From Aphanomyces cochlioides (taxonomy: Eukaryota; Oomycota; Saprolegniomycetes; Saprolegniales; Verrucalvaceae), in contig JAHQRK010000007.1 in assembly GCA_019828595.1 (NCBI GenBank), forward strand, positions 1,488,001 to 1,552,000: a stretch of DNA of 64,000 nt, given 5' to 3'. The notes beneath the pieces were generated by a model. It was not told where the DNA came from and did no database searches. It saw only the letters and a list, made by a program, of their open reading frames with translations. The position numbers and the translations under genes are program-made. Positions 1 to 10,434 of the stretch are shown here, in pieces (position 1 is the stretch's first letter; the number at the start of each line of letters is the position of its first letter).

Positions 1-3000
1 ATATTTGGCATCTGTGCCGAATTGAGGGTCACCATACTGAGGTCGACCATAGCCACCATAGTGCGAGTACTTCGTCTTTGATTTCTCTGCGTCTTTGCAT
101 TGCGATGAAAGCGCGGTGAGAGCAGAAATTAAAGCCTGGTACACTTCTCCGTCAGTTGGACAGCTATTTGTTTCAGTGTTAGAGATCTTGATTTCACTGT
201 GGCACTTCTCGTCGGCGAGACGACGACCATACACGAGGAAGAATGCGTCTTCTTCTTCTTTTGGATCGAGCCAAGTGGGATAAACCTTGTTGATGAGTTC
301 GACAATAGTGTTCTCCGCCAAACAAATGTAGCTACGTGAGGACAAAAGCTTGTTGTATTTCTGCACTTCCTCTGACTTCGTGATGTCGTCGGCATCCAAG
401 TAGCCTTGGTCAATGCATGCATTGACATCATTTGACAAGTCATGGATTTCGGCGGAGTCGACACCTTCTGGGAAAGTCCACTCACCATCGGACTTGAAGT
501 CAGGGTAGCACTTGGAGAGGTCACCATTGTTACTCGCCCGGCAAGCATGGAATGCGCAGTAGTACATCATACCAAAGCCTTCCAGGATGGGTTGCTCGAG
601 GATACCGGCACTTCGGACTGCAATTTCAGCGATAGATTGCGGGCGGTGCAACGACGACGACTCGCGCTCAACGTTGTGTACGGCATCATACAGACCACGA
701 TATGTGCGATCTGTTGTGAACTGAGTTGTCTTGCAAAATCGATAGACTCTGTTCTGGTCTTCCAAATTCTTGTACACCTTGGACCCTTTGCACGTGTTGT
801 ACATATTACTATCGCCGTTGAAGGTGGTTTTGCTATAGGCATCAGTCGTGGCGACAGAGTAATGTATTGTGCCGGGAATATTCAAGTAGATGAAAGCGTG
901 AGTCCCGTCGAATGACACAAGATCGTTGGAATCGGCACATACAAACGAATCACCGATCGTGAATGCGGCGAGGCCAGACGCCTCGCCACTGGTGTATTGC
1001 TGTGTAGTAAGTTTGCCGTCGCTGTCCAAGGAATAAGGCGCATTCGGGTTGTATGCAATCTTGCCCTCCACGTTAAATGTGCGGTATATGTTAGGGTAAT
1101 TGTCCTTCTGGGTTCCAGTGCAATCAATCACGTCTTTGATGAAGCTATGGAGCTTCTTGAGATAAAGGATCGGGCCTTCCACTGGGTTATTGCAGGCGTT
1201 GGCAGCATAGTGTTCAATGAAGTTGATGCGGATGTAGTTTTCAGTCAAACACATGACAGTGGCCGTCGTGATCGAGACGTAGGAACTCTGGAGACACTTT
1301 TCCTTGAGGTAGTCAGGCGTAATCTCGTACGATGATGGTGTTGGCGAAGGTGCCGCTGTCGTGGCTCCATAGCCAGCTTCGGGTTGAGGTGTTGGCTTCC
1401 TGGTCGATGGTGCATACGTTTCACGACGATTGTAGTCGGAGCTGTAGTAGTAATCGTTGTACACATCCGGCTTGGGAGTTGGCTTGGGAGGTTCGCCGCC
1501 GCAAATACCATCCACATTCGCACTCAACGTGAAGTAAAGCACAAGACATTGGTCCAAGAAGTACGTCGTGAGACTCTTGCGACCACACGTCGTCCATGGC
1601 GCACCAGTGAAAAAGCAATGGTAGTCTCCGAGCTTTGGAATCTTGAGCGTGGTGTCCTTTGGATCAGCAAAGGCGGTGTACGGGAATGGAACCGACACAT
1701 CCGCCTTGTAGTGGCTCGTGTAGGCTTCATAGACAGGGGGACAATGCGTGGGGTTGCGATACGATGGTCGGCCATACTTATCATAGCCTTGGTCCGATTG
1801 GCTGCCAGCGTTTTCGTACGTACTGTCTCCACGGAAGTTGCCGTGCGATGGTTTGTGGCTATAGCTACCGTCTTCGTTGTCTTCAGTATTGTCGACGCTG
1901 TTTCCATATCGATAGTTTTTGGAGTACCATGGTTTCTTTCCATGAGTGTTGTATTTTCCAGATGACGGGTTTCCACGCGTGTCGTCAATGTTAACGTACT
2001 GGCTGGTTTTGCTGTGAGATGGTACATTTCCGTAGTTGTCATGCGACGATCTGTGGTTGATGTGGCCACCGAAGTCTGACTTCACTCCATAGATATCTCT
2101 GCCGCTCGATGTTCTGCTATAGCCGCTACGTCCATACTTCGGTTGATGATATGAGTTGTAGGAAGCGTCTCCGTGATGAGTGGGATTTCGGGCATATCGG
2201 TCTCCTCGCCCACCCTTATAATCATTGCCTCCATCAAAACGAATGCCACCGGTAGGTTGATTCCCATGACTTGGCTCAACATTAAAGTGCGGGTTGCCCC
2301 GGCTGTATCCATTCCAATGGTTAGGCACGTTACCATACTTCGGGCGACTTCCAATTCCATACTTGACTCCGTTACCACTATAGGAGCCACTGCCATTGTT
2401 GTAACTCGGTCCATTGCCATTGCCAGGTCTATTGCCTTGTCCATTCCCTTCATTCGATGAATTGCCTTCGCCTTCTCCATCACCGTCCTCTTTGACGGAC
2501 TTCTCTTTGTCGGCTTTCTCCTTCTCAGCCTTTTCCTTGTCAGCCTTCTCCTTGTCAGCTTTCTCCTTGTCAGCTTTCTCCTTGTCAGCCTTCTCCTTGT
2601 CAGCCTTCTCCTTGTCAGCCTTCTCTTGGTCAGCCTTCTCTTGGTCAGCTTTCTCCTTGTCAGCTTTCTCCTTGTCAGCCTTCTCTTGGTCAGCTTTTTC
2701 TTGGTCAGCCTTCTCCTCATCGGCTTTCTCCTTCTCTGCCTTCTCTTGGTCGGCCTTCTCCTTGTCAGCCTTCTCTTGGTCTGCTTTTTCCTTCTCAGCC
2801 TTCTCCTTATCGGCTTTTTCTTGGTCAGCCTTCTCCTTGCCGGCTTTTTCTTGGTCAGCCTTCTCCTTATCGGCCTTCTCCTTGTCAGCCTTCTCCTTGT
2901 CAGCTTTCTCCTTGTCAGCCTTCTCTTGGTCAGCTTTTTTCTTGTCAGCCTTCAATTGGTCAGCTTTTTCTTGGTCAGCCTTCTCCTCATCGGCCTTTTC

Positions 3001-4014
3001 CTTCTCTGCCTTCTCTTGGTCGGTCTTCTCCTTGTCAGCTTTTTCCTTGTCAGCCTTCTCTTGGTCTGCTTTTTCCTCCTCAGCCTTCTCCTTATCGGCT
3101 TTTTCTTGGTCAGCCTTCTCCTTGTCAGCTTTTTCTTGGTCGGCCTTCTCCTTATCGGCCTTCTCCTTGTCAGCCTTCTCCTTGTCAGCCTTCTCCTTGT
3201 CAGCCTTCTCCTTGTCAACCTTTTCCTTGTCAGCCTTCTCTTGGTCAGCTTTCTCCTTGTCAGCCTTCTCTTGGTCAGCTTTCTCCTTGTCAGCCTTCTC
3301 CTTATCGGCCTTCTCCTTGTCAGCCTTCTCCTTATCGGCTTTCTCCTTCTCTGCCTTCTCTTGGTCGGCCTTCTCCTTGTCAGCTTTCTCTTGGTCAACT
3401 TCTTGGTCGGCCTTCCCTTTGTCGTCTTTGTTGCCTTCGCCGAGTGTTTTACGTTCTTTTTGTTTGGTATTTTCCTTGGTAATTGGTTCTGCATTGTTCT
3501 GGTTTATTACTCCGTTTGGGACGGCATTTTTCAGGAAGACGCTTGAACCATGGTTGCCGCTATTTTCCACATTTAAAATATATTGTTGTCCCAAGTGTTT
3601 GCTATTGAAAATTGCTGTGTCGGTGCCGCCCGTTGGATGTTCATAGATGTGATTATCGTAAGGGACTCGTTCATAATTGTCTTCGTTTTCTTTTGCATGA
3701 ACAAGATAATCTTCTTTGCGATGAGAAACATCGTGGCGCTTGACTCTGTCCTCTGTACCGAGTTTCATGAAGTGATTTTCACGGAGTCTTCCTTGGTTGG
3801 TGAAGTCGTGAAAAGCACGATCATCCTCCGCAGCTTGAAGGTCACCGACATTTGGTGTGAGTATCATCATTTGAGGTGCTGCCTCGCCATTAAAGCGCTG
3901 CGCACTAGGTTCCAGGGAGCCGTCATGCTCAGGAAGTGACGCAGCACTGGATTGGAATGTTTCAGCAGCAACAAGGTATCCAGCTACACTTGTCACAACG
4001 TGGCTGAGCTTCAT
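1..4014 (-). CDS. Large secreted Tyr/Gly- and ADKEK-repeat protein, paralogue A (3' end outside the window)
   Basis: A single open frame of 1338 codons runs from ATG at 4014 off the left edge. I chose this start because it opens with a signal-peptide-like stretch (MKLSHVVTSVAGYLVAA). In order: a short N-terminal part; about 60 tandem copies of the pentapeptide ADKEK or ADQEK (nt about 2496-3412), predicted to be a highly charged helix; a Gly/Asn/Tyr/Ser-rich low-complexity region; and a Cys-containing C-terminal region shared with the two paralogues at 29104-38435 (motifs DYHCF, TTCGRKS, DGICGG, YYCAFHACRA). I infer an extracellular or cell-wall role; no enzymatic motif is visible and the family is not one I can name. 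Part of the C-terminal region (about 1240-1760) is almost identical in DNA to the paralogues while its flanks are more diverged. Confidence 0.8.
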   Translation of the reverse strand, partial: MKLSHVVTSVAGYLVAAETFQSSAASLPEHDGSLEPSAQRFNGEAAPQMMILTPNVGDLQAAEDDRAFHDFTNQGRLRENHFMKLGTEDRVKRHDVSHRKEDYLVHAKENEDNYERVPYDNHIYEHPTGGTDTAIFNSKHLGQQYILNVENSGNHGSSVFLKNAVPNGVINQNNAEPITKENTKQKERKTLGEGNKDDKGKADQEVDQEKADKEKADQEKAEKEKADKEKADKEKADKEKADKEKADQEKADKEKADQEKADKEKVDKEKADKEKADKEKADKEKADKEKADQEKADKEKADQEKADKEKAEEEKADQEKADKEKADKEKTDQEKAEKEKADEEKADQEKADQLKADKKKADQEKADKEKADKEKADKEKADKEKADQEKAGKEKADQEKADKEKAEKEKADQEKADKEKADQEKAEKEKADEEKADQEKADQEKADKEKADKEKADQEKADQEKADKEKADKEKADKEKADKEKADKEKADKEKAEKEKADKEKSVKEDGDGEGEGNSSNEGNGQGNRPGNGNGPSYNNGSGSYSGNGVKYGIGSRPKYGNVPNHWNGYSRGNPHFNVEPSHGNQPTGGIRFDGGNDYKGGRGDRYARNPTHHGDASYNSYHQPKYGRSGYSRTSSGRDIYGVKSDFGGHINHRSSHDNYGNVPSHSKTSQYVNIDDTRGNPSSGKYNTHGKKPWYSKNYRYGNSVDNTEDNEDGSYSHKPSHGNFRGDSTYENAGSQSDQGYDKYGRPSYRNPTHCPPVYEAYTSHYKADVSVPFPYTAFADPKDTTLKIPKLGDYHCFFTGAPWTTCGRKSLTTYFLDQCLVLYFTLSANVDGICGGEPPKPTPKPDVYNDYYYSSDYNRRETYAPSTRKPTPQPEAGYGATTAAPSPTPSSYEITPDYLKEKCLQSSYVSITTATVMCLTENYIRINFIEHYAANACNNPVEGPILYLKKLHSFIKDVIDCTGTQKDNYPNIYRTFNVEGKIAYNPNAPYSLDSDGKLTTQQYTSGEASGLAAFTIGDSFVCADSNDLVSFDGTHAFIYLNIPGTIHYSVATTDAYSKTTFNGDSNMYNTCKGSKVYKNLEDQNRVYRFCKTTQFTTDRTYRGLYDAVHNVERESSSLHRPQSIAEIAVRSAGILEQPILEGFGMMYYCAFHACRASNNGDLSKCYPDFKSDGEWTFPEGVDSAEIHDLSNDVNACIDQGYLDADDITKSEEVQKYNKLLSSRSYICLAENTIVELINKVYPTWLDPKEEEDAFFLVYGRRLADEKCHSEIKISNTETNSCPTDGEVYQALISALTALSSQCKDAEKSKTKYSHYGGYGRPQYGDPQFGTDAKY
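2496..3412 (-). repeat. 15-nt minisatellite encoding (ADKEK/ADQEK)n
   Basis: About 60 near-perfect tandem copies of a 15-nt unit keep the reading frame of the secreted-protein gene. Variants alternate Lys and Gln at position 3, and longer-period blocks recur, which suggests unequal exchange. The opposite strand is also open through the array, as a consequence of codon periodicity. Confidence 0.92.
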
Positions 4015-4798
4015 TGCATTGTGGTGACTTTAGTTGTGGTAACGTTAAGTTGGATGCCCAAAACTTCTCTCTTCACGAAGAAATATTTGGCACCAATGGC
4101 TATCAATTTTCCATATAGCTCCTTCATCGCGACTCTTCTGACTGGTTGCGACGTGTTTGGGTCGACATCAAATGTGTGTTGTCCAATCAGTAATTTCTGC
4201 TCAACGACACCCACCCGTACGTTTGTGATTAAATCAGGCAGGATTTCCATTTAACGAACCGTCGCGGTCGAAGTGTCCCTTCCCATCGGTGTTGACAACT
4301 ATCGTATGAGATAATACCTCATGTATTGTGGATTCGCTAGAAATTTCCCAATTTGGATTCGTTTTTTGTATCAATCTCCAATCGCGCCAACACATTGGAT
4401 GAATGAAAATTAGAACAGTACTTTCTCTCATGGGAACTGTACTTTCTTTAAAATTTTATTCAGCCAATCAAAATCACCCAAAATATTTATTAGCCAATGG
4501 CGTCGATTGGTGAATCGATCCGCCGGCGTGATTCAATTGAACGGGGTCTGGAAATTCGTATCAAATCAACAATATTCGCTGTATTGCTTTAGTTTCGTCG
4601 GTGTGATGAATGGATGTGAGCTGGTCGGAGAAGTGGCCAACGATATCCTGTTGGAATTCCAGAATGTGATCCTTGAAGGAGAAAGCTAGAGCAGCTCATG
4701 AAGGCAACGCATGAGTGGAAGACATTTGAGCGATCAATGTGAATGAAGACTAATCGATCGAGAAACGCATAGCCGTCCTTGACTTCATTGATTCCTTC
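4015..4798. other. Upstream region of paralogue A, no recognised gene
   Basis: This is the 5' flank of the secreted-protein gene up to the Harbinger target duplication. It contains ATTGG/CCAAT-type boxes at about 4455-4515 and short open frames on both strands. One of these, 4011-4250 on the minus strand, looks somewhat protein-like but matches nothing I recognise. I annotate no gene here. Confidence 0.4.
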
Positions 4799-4801
4799 TA
4801 A

Positions 4802-4824
4802 GGACCTGTTCGGAGCGCATTTTG
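4802..4824 (+). repeat. Harbinger left terminal inverted repeat
   Basis: These 23 bp match the inverted right end at 26692-26714 with two mismatches; similarity continues more weakly inward (CGACAT). Confidence 0.88.
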
Positions 4825-5209
4825 AGACAACGACATTTCGACACGTCAAAATACGCTGGCGATACGACAGACTGCAGCGCATTTGTCAGTCTGCAGGTAT
4901 TGGTTAAAATGCATGTAATATATCGGCCACTGAAAGGAAAGCGTAAAGTTAACGGACATAAGTCAGTCCGTTTTGCATTCGATGGAAGGAGCTTCACGCG
5001 AGGAGCTGCTGCAAATGCTCAATGTAGCGATGACGAAGATAGCAGCATCGTCGACAGCCTCAACAAGTCCCGACGAGGCGCATCCGGCCCCGTCAGCAGC
5101 GAAACCATCGAAGCGTGTCGCAAAGAAGACAACAAGCATGACCAAGCAAGTCAAGACTGTTTGGACATCTGAGATGGTTGCGACTCTACTTGAAAAACGT
5201 TGCGACGAC

Positions 5210-7309
5210 TACAGGGAACGACCATCCACTTGGCCTATCGAACTTTTGATATGGTACTACTATAAATTTAACCAATCAAAAAAATTAATTGAAATTTTGC
5301 TCTCCGATTGGCGGGATTTTTATTCGCGCCAAAGAGCAATTTAAATTACACGTTGCCTCAATTTTAATGCCATAAATCATCCCATGAAGAAGTACTCATC
5401 ACACACGATTGAGGAGCCGTCGTCGTGCCCTTGAGTTGTTGAAGACAATGTCGTCCTATGCGGTTGCACAGGAGATGGACATACCGCGACGCACGATACG
5501 AAATTGGGCTTCCAACAGTGATGCCATAGAAGCCTTCAAGGGCAGCAAAATGCGTAAGAAGCTAAAGTCTGTAGGAAGAGCAGAGATTCTCCCCGACCCT
5601 AATGGCTTAAAAGAATATATGACACACATGCGGGCAAAGGAGCGCGCTCTAACATGCACTCACGTAATCAAGTGGATCAAGAAGAACCACCGGGAGTGAC
5701 TTCGGTCATATCTGAGCGACAAGTCCAACGGATACAAGTCTCTACTGCGGCTACTCCAGCGTTTTTCGCATCGTCATGGATTTTCTCGTCAGAGGCCTGG
5801 CAAATTGAAGCTCAAGTAAGATGTACTGATGTCGATTCGCGACGAATTTGCGGCCGACTTCCATCGACAGTATGAAACGTACGACGACTGCTACAGGTAC
5901 AATGTTGACGAAACTGGAATTTATTATGAAATGCCACCTCGTATCATTTGGTCGATACGAGGTGGCGATGCCAAGATATCTGCTGGTGAGAAGAATGCCT
6001 ACCGCATGACTGCGGTGTTGACGATACGCGGCGATGGCAAGAAACTACCACTCATGTTCATCATCCGAGGAAAGCCCGGCGGCAGGATCGCGACGAATGA
6101 GATTCCCACGTATCCTGTTGGCCATTCCTACGCAGTACAAGAGAAGGCGTGGATGGATGGTGTCGTTTGGAAACAATACCTTGTTGACGTCCTCGAGCAA
6201 GATATCGAAGGGCCCTCAGTCGTGATGCTTAACAATTTCGAGCCCCATGTCAGTGTGTCTTCCTACAAGGCAATCAACGATATGGGGTGTCATGTCTGTG
6301 CCTTACCACCCAACTCGACGTCTGTCTGTCAGCCCTTGGACGTTGGAATAATGGCGCCGTTCAAGCGCCACATGCGGGACATTTGGCTTGATGAAGACGA
6401 CATCGAAGATGATGAAACTGAGGATCTTGAGTCACCAACTGCCGCCAAGAAGAGACTTGCCCTGATCAACCGCTCCATTTTGGCCTGGGGACGCATCACG
6501 GAAGATGAAATTTGCCGCAGTTTTGAAAAAGTTTTGCAGCAGTAAAGTTATATTGTTTTTTGTATTGAATTTGTGTGTTTGGGGGTTCAGGGTTAAGGGG
6601 GGGTATTTTGTCTAATATTTTTTCGCTCAATATTTTTGTTCTTCATAATGAATACAAATTATTTTATTGATATAATTTAAATTTTATATTAAAAAGGTGG
6701 GGGCGCACTGCCATCCAATTGGATGGCCCCATTCTAATCTTTCACCCCTCACATCATGTGTAAAGTAACATGTGCTACAAGAACAGGTCAGCTCACATTT
6801 CGCATGCTTACCCTATTCACCAGACAATATGCCCGGAGGTATCCTCAGACTGATTTTTGAATCCTAAAATATCATACCAGTCATTTGTTGATTCGCCCTC
6901 GGTTCAATTCCGGTTGGGTAGATACTTTTCCAATATTTGAGTATGGCATCTATATTGGCGCAACAGACAAGGCAAAATACAATCAATTCAAAGGTGAAAC
7001 ATATTTTCCTATGGATTTTTTGGTATCGCTGGCATCCACTCAAAGCTGACAAAACAATGAATTCTTTGATATTTGAACCACTTTCATTCTGTATACTGCT
7101 CTGTAATGAAATTCGACATTAATAAATGCAAACTTAATCTGAATTTAAATACACTGTCATAAAATATGTTTTCCTGAATAAAATTTCCTACATTGCATCT
7201 AATTGGACAAAAGAAAAGACGAATTTCGAAGTATACTGACCAATCCGAGGCGACTATTCGTGAGTATTCGAAGTAATTCTGTAGGCCAAGTGGATAGTCG
7301 TTCCCTGTA
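5210..7309. mobile_element. pogo-like (Tc1/mariner superfamily) DNA transposon
   Basis: The element spans 5212-7307 (2096 bp) with TIRs starting CAGGGAACGA(C/T)(C/T)ATCC; about 26 bp match with one substitution. It is flanked by TA at 5210-5211 and 7308-7309, the TA duplication of this superfamily. It lies inside a codon of the Harbinger Myb gene, so it arrived later. Inside is one transposase pseudogene; 6546-7300 holds nothing recognisable beyond A/T-rich sequence. Confidence 0.9.
5409..6545 (+). pseudogene. pogo-like DDE transposase, degraded
   Basis: One reading frame is interrupted by TGA at 5697-5699 and TAA at 5817-5819. The N-terminal part has a helix-turn-helix typical of pogo/CENP-B proteins (residues about 1-45, ending TIRNWASNS). 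The C-terminal part has the DDE_1 nuclease: the first Asp in YNVDETGIY and the third in QPLDVGIM. At the second catalytic position (AAC at 6231-6233) the sequence is LNNFEPH, where the family normally has Asp before Asn. Two stops plus loss of the second Asp argue that it cannot catalyse transposition. A 5' exon could lie upstream of 5409. Confidence 0.85.
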
Positions 7310-8070
7310 TGCAGCAAGTTTTGAACTGAATCGGAGCGCTGCCTAATTGTCGATTTTGTGGGGAAAGATTGCTTTGTCGATCAACACAGTCAATGGTACG
7401 AACGTACCAGCACTGGCCGTCAAGAATAAGTATTGCAGTCTCAAACGCGAGTACTCAGCCATTCACATGGCTGAGAAATCCACAGGAAATGAGGTCACTG
7501 TGACCTACCCTGAGTACTGGGATGAATTGGTGTCTGCACTTGGTGGAATGCATGGTCTTGGTCACCATGATTATGCTTTCGGTGCGTCTGTAGACGACGA
7601 CAAATCGAGTTCAGATGAAGGGGGCGAATCGACTGCACATGGAAAACAGCCCCTGGTTCTAGACTCTGGCATGTCTAGACAGCAATCGAAGCGTCCAAAA
7701 AAGATCGACATTGGCCAAGGACTAGTTTCACTGGGTGAAAGCTTGGTCATGGGATTGCAAGGATTACAAAGTGTACAACCAAGCGCAGTTGACAAAAATG
7801 AATCGCGTGAGTTGCTTGCTGTTGTAAACAAGTTGGAGTCAGCATTGTCACAAAGCGCTACAATTCAAAACGAGCTGTTGTCAGCGGTGGTCCAAAATAC
7901 ATCAGTGCAGAATGAACTTCTAACATTTCTGCGGCGCAACAATTGAGTGTGGAGCATGCAACTGAGTATAAGACACTTCATCAATCTACGTTTATCTCAT
8001 CTGTGGCAACATCTTTGCGTGAACGATAGAAGCCTAGCGTGCTAGACTCACGCAAATTCATTGAGATATC

Positions 8071-8350
8071 AGTAATAGCTGTTAAAGGTATATCGTGGCC
8101 ACTTCAAAATTCTCACGACGAGAAGCATTAGTAAGGCATCATCCATTAGCTAAGAATGGATTCTCACCCATTTCCACAACCATACGCTAGAGACACCCTC
8201 GAGCAAAAAACACAATTAACACTTGTGGAAGTGTCCAAAGGCAAAATGATCACCACTCAAAGCATTTTGCATCACCAGCATAATCTTGACCTTCATACAG
8301 AAAATTTTAAAATTCATTTGATCTTGAACAATAATTATTTATAATATAAT
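8071..8350 (+). repeat. Polinton left terminal inverted repeat (280 bp)
   Basis: Matches the reverse complement of 25113-25392 base for base as far as I could align by eye. A 62-codon open frame within it is present in both copies; I regard that as incidental. Confidence 0.95.
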
Positions 8351-8518
8351 GCGATATTCAGATTTAACAAATTACCCAATAATTTACGCAAAAACTTATT
8401 GGGGTCATTTAGCGCTCCAGAAACACTTGATCGTCCTGATAAATTAATTGTTGATAATAGGAATAAATTTGTTGAAGATTATAATATTAAATCATTAGCG
8501 AAAGAATTTTTTGTATAA
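8345..8518 (+). pseudogene. Possible gene remnant next to the left TIR
   Basis: An A+T-rich open frame of 57 codons without ATG runs from the TIR edge to TAA at 8516-8518. Its ending (FVEDYNIKSLAKEFFV) looks protein-like and matches Polinton base composition. It may be the 3' remnant of a gene displaced when host-like DNA entered; no family is recognised. Confidence 0.3.
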
Positions 8519-8737
8519 ATCGATCGGGTAAAATTGCCAAATAACTGAAATGCGCAATACTTGAAATACACTTTATTACGTTTATTTTAATATGAATACG
8601 AACATTTTTTTTTGTATTCACTCACGCCCTGGTATTCGCAAGTACTGTAGCCGTCGTACGTCAAATGACAGAGGTAGGATCGCTAGGGTGTAGACTTTTG
8701 AGCGCCAGCAGAAACATATATATATATTGATCAATCC

Positions 8738-10433
8738 TTAGACTTCAATCTCAAGCACATATTGTGGAATCATATTCAAATACGACAAGTCGCACACCTG
8801 CTTCAATCGATCGATGTGCTTGGTCAAAAGCTCAAACTCATGTTTCACCTCCGGATCTTTAGAATGAGCCTTCAAATGTGAACAAGTAAAAATGTTCTTG
8901 TCGTGCAACTTCTTTTGCAGGACTGGCCCAATCCCTGAAATACATCTCACGCCGGCTCCCATCAAGTCTTCCAAACGCAAATTTTGAGTGATCAATTGTT
9001 GATTCTTGTACGAGTCGCCAATTCCTTGAGGCACAACAAATATCAGTTGAGCAAAGCGTGGGTTTTGTTTGATCTTGTCAACAAGCTCCAACTTTGCAAA
9101 CAATTCCACTAATCCTGCACAATCGACTGGATGGTTTATTGATTTTGTAATTTGGAACAACAGCAACATCTGACCCGAATGGATAAACGAGTCAATGGAC
9201 TTGAATGTTTGAGATTTCGGGATTTGATACACATTCTGAAAGACCATTTCCAAAGTAAAGTTTGTTGCAAACCGCTCATAATTCCCAATGGTCTGATTGA
9301 TCGTCAGCGACATCTCTTGCCTTGGTTCGTCAAGTTGTACGCACTTGAACGTACCACCGTCAAAAAGTTTTTCATGAACGAGATTTTCAAACAACCACCC
9401 ATAGAATGAAGATGTTTTTCCTGCGCCTTCAAGCCAATGCATCAACTTTTCTCGTTCTCGGGCAAGTTTGACGAAGAGTCGGTCGTAAATCTGTGTTCCA
9501 ATGAGATCCGAGCCAAACCGGAGTGTAGCAAATTTGGGATTTTTCTTTGGAAAGTAATGCAGCAGTCGGTGAACAACAAGATTTTTCGGCATCGACTTTT
9601 CAAAGCAGGCTTGAACATCTTCGAACGTTTTAATCTTCTCAATCGCTTCTTCCATTTCGTCCAAACCTTGCTGATAAGCATCAGGGTCAGTTGCTAGACA
9701 ATAGCGCGGCACACCACCAAACTTTTGATATCTCTCAACCAATTCTTCATATGAAATCTTCAAATTCAACATCTCGACAGCGTCCGACAACTCGGCCATT
9801 TCCCAAACAGGCATATACAGCTTGCAATGTCCTTGGATATTCTTCCGCATCGAATCGAGCCAACCAAAATTGGGACTTGTGAAAGTTACCATTTTCGAAC
9901 GAGCAGGTTCCACCGATGGCGGTCCATCGTAGAGATGGAGTGCATTGGGATATTCATGCTGCAAACGCGCAAACGACACTGAATCAAAAGTGTGCACCAC
10001 AGGACCTTTTGGACCAAACACGACACACTCCTTCAATTGCCGATCCTTGTTGAAAGACGCAGTAACAAAAGTGACCTCAGGATGTTCGTTTCGGTATCGA
10101 GAAAAGAAGTAGTCATAAAAGATCGATTTGCCAATGCCTACACAAAACACACGCGTCTGTTATCCATCTTTTAATCGTATACAAGTTCAAACCTGGTGTT
10201 CCCGTCACTGAGATGTAGTCGTATGTCTGTAGAAGTTCAATTACACGAACATAATACGACGAGTACGATTTTCTCACATAGTATTCTTCCGCGCGATACT
10301 TGAAAGCAGTTGGCAAGTCGACAGTCACGTCCTGCACACCTTGCGCTTCGACAGACATGTTCGTCTGCGGTGCAGGAGCTGGGACGGGATTTTGCGCTTT
10401 AAAAGCCAAGTTCGTGGTGACGATATTACCCAA
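8738..10433 (-). CDS. Crinkler/RHS-type P-loop NTPase fused to PD-(D/E)XK-like nuclease domain (Polinton cargo)
   Basis: Two exons: complement(10433..10193) and complement(10137..8738), 546 aa. The 55-nt GT-AG intron splits the P-loop codons; splicing creates GTPGIGKS (residues 78-85), the Walker A form typical of Crinkler/RHS proteins. Further on are the conserved block FYGWLFENLVHEKL and a segment resembling the family nuclease core (LLLFQITKSINHPV, then LIFVVP). Near the end GISGIGP-like residues form a helix-hairpin-helix-like motif (ISGIGPVLQKKL). I see no LFLAK-type ubiquitin-like header and no signal peptide, so an effector role is not shown. Its composition and intron are host-like, unlike the neighbouring viral genes, so I infer capture of host DNA. 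NTPase and nuclease activity are family inference. Confidence 0.82.
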
Positions 10434-10434
10434 T

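Larger units (their letters stand above)
4982..7946 (+). pseudogene. Harbinger Myb/SANT-like DNA-binding protein, split by the pogo element
   Basis: The 5' part (4982-5211) and 3' part (7310-7946) are in frame with each other once the pogo element and one TA are taken out (867 nt). The 5' part has an Ala/Ser/Lys-rich N-terminus and the first helix of a Myb/SANT domain (VWTSEMVATLLEKR). The 3' part resumes with the remaining helices (LWGKIA, then AVKNKYCSLKREY) and an acidic/Gln-rich tail. In the family this protein recruits the transposase to the TIRs and promotes nuclear entry. A TAA at 7344-7346 interrupts the 3' part, just before the LWGKIA helix. An ATG at 7347 could restart the remainder. 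Confidence 0.85.

Noticed and set aside
2496..3412. CRISPR-like array
   Set aside because: The units are contiguous 15-nt coding repeats without spacers, and the genome is eukaryotic.
2414..3646. 410-aa Ser/Ala/Phe repeat protein on the plus strand (and a Leu/Val/Ser-rich membrane-like frame beside it)
   Set aside because: Both are shadows of the 15-nt repeat that encodes ADKEK on the minus strand, where a signal peptide and the downstream conserved domain are in frame.
4011..4250. 79-aa minus-strand frame just upstream of paralogue A
   Set aside because: It looks mildly protein-like but has no recognisable family and overlaps the start of a well-supported gene; it may be a remnant.
8156..8344. 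62-aa open frame present in both Polinton TIRs
   Set aside because: It is identical because the TIRs are identical; it shows no recognisable motif, and the codon pattern gives no support for coding.
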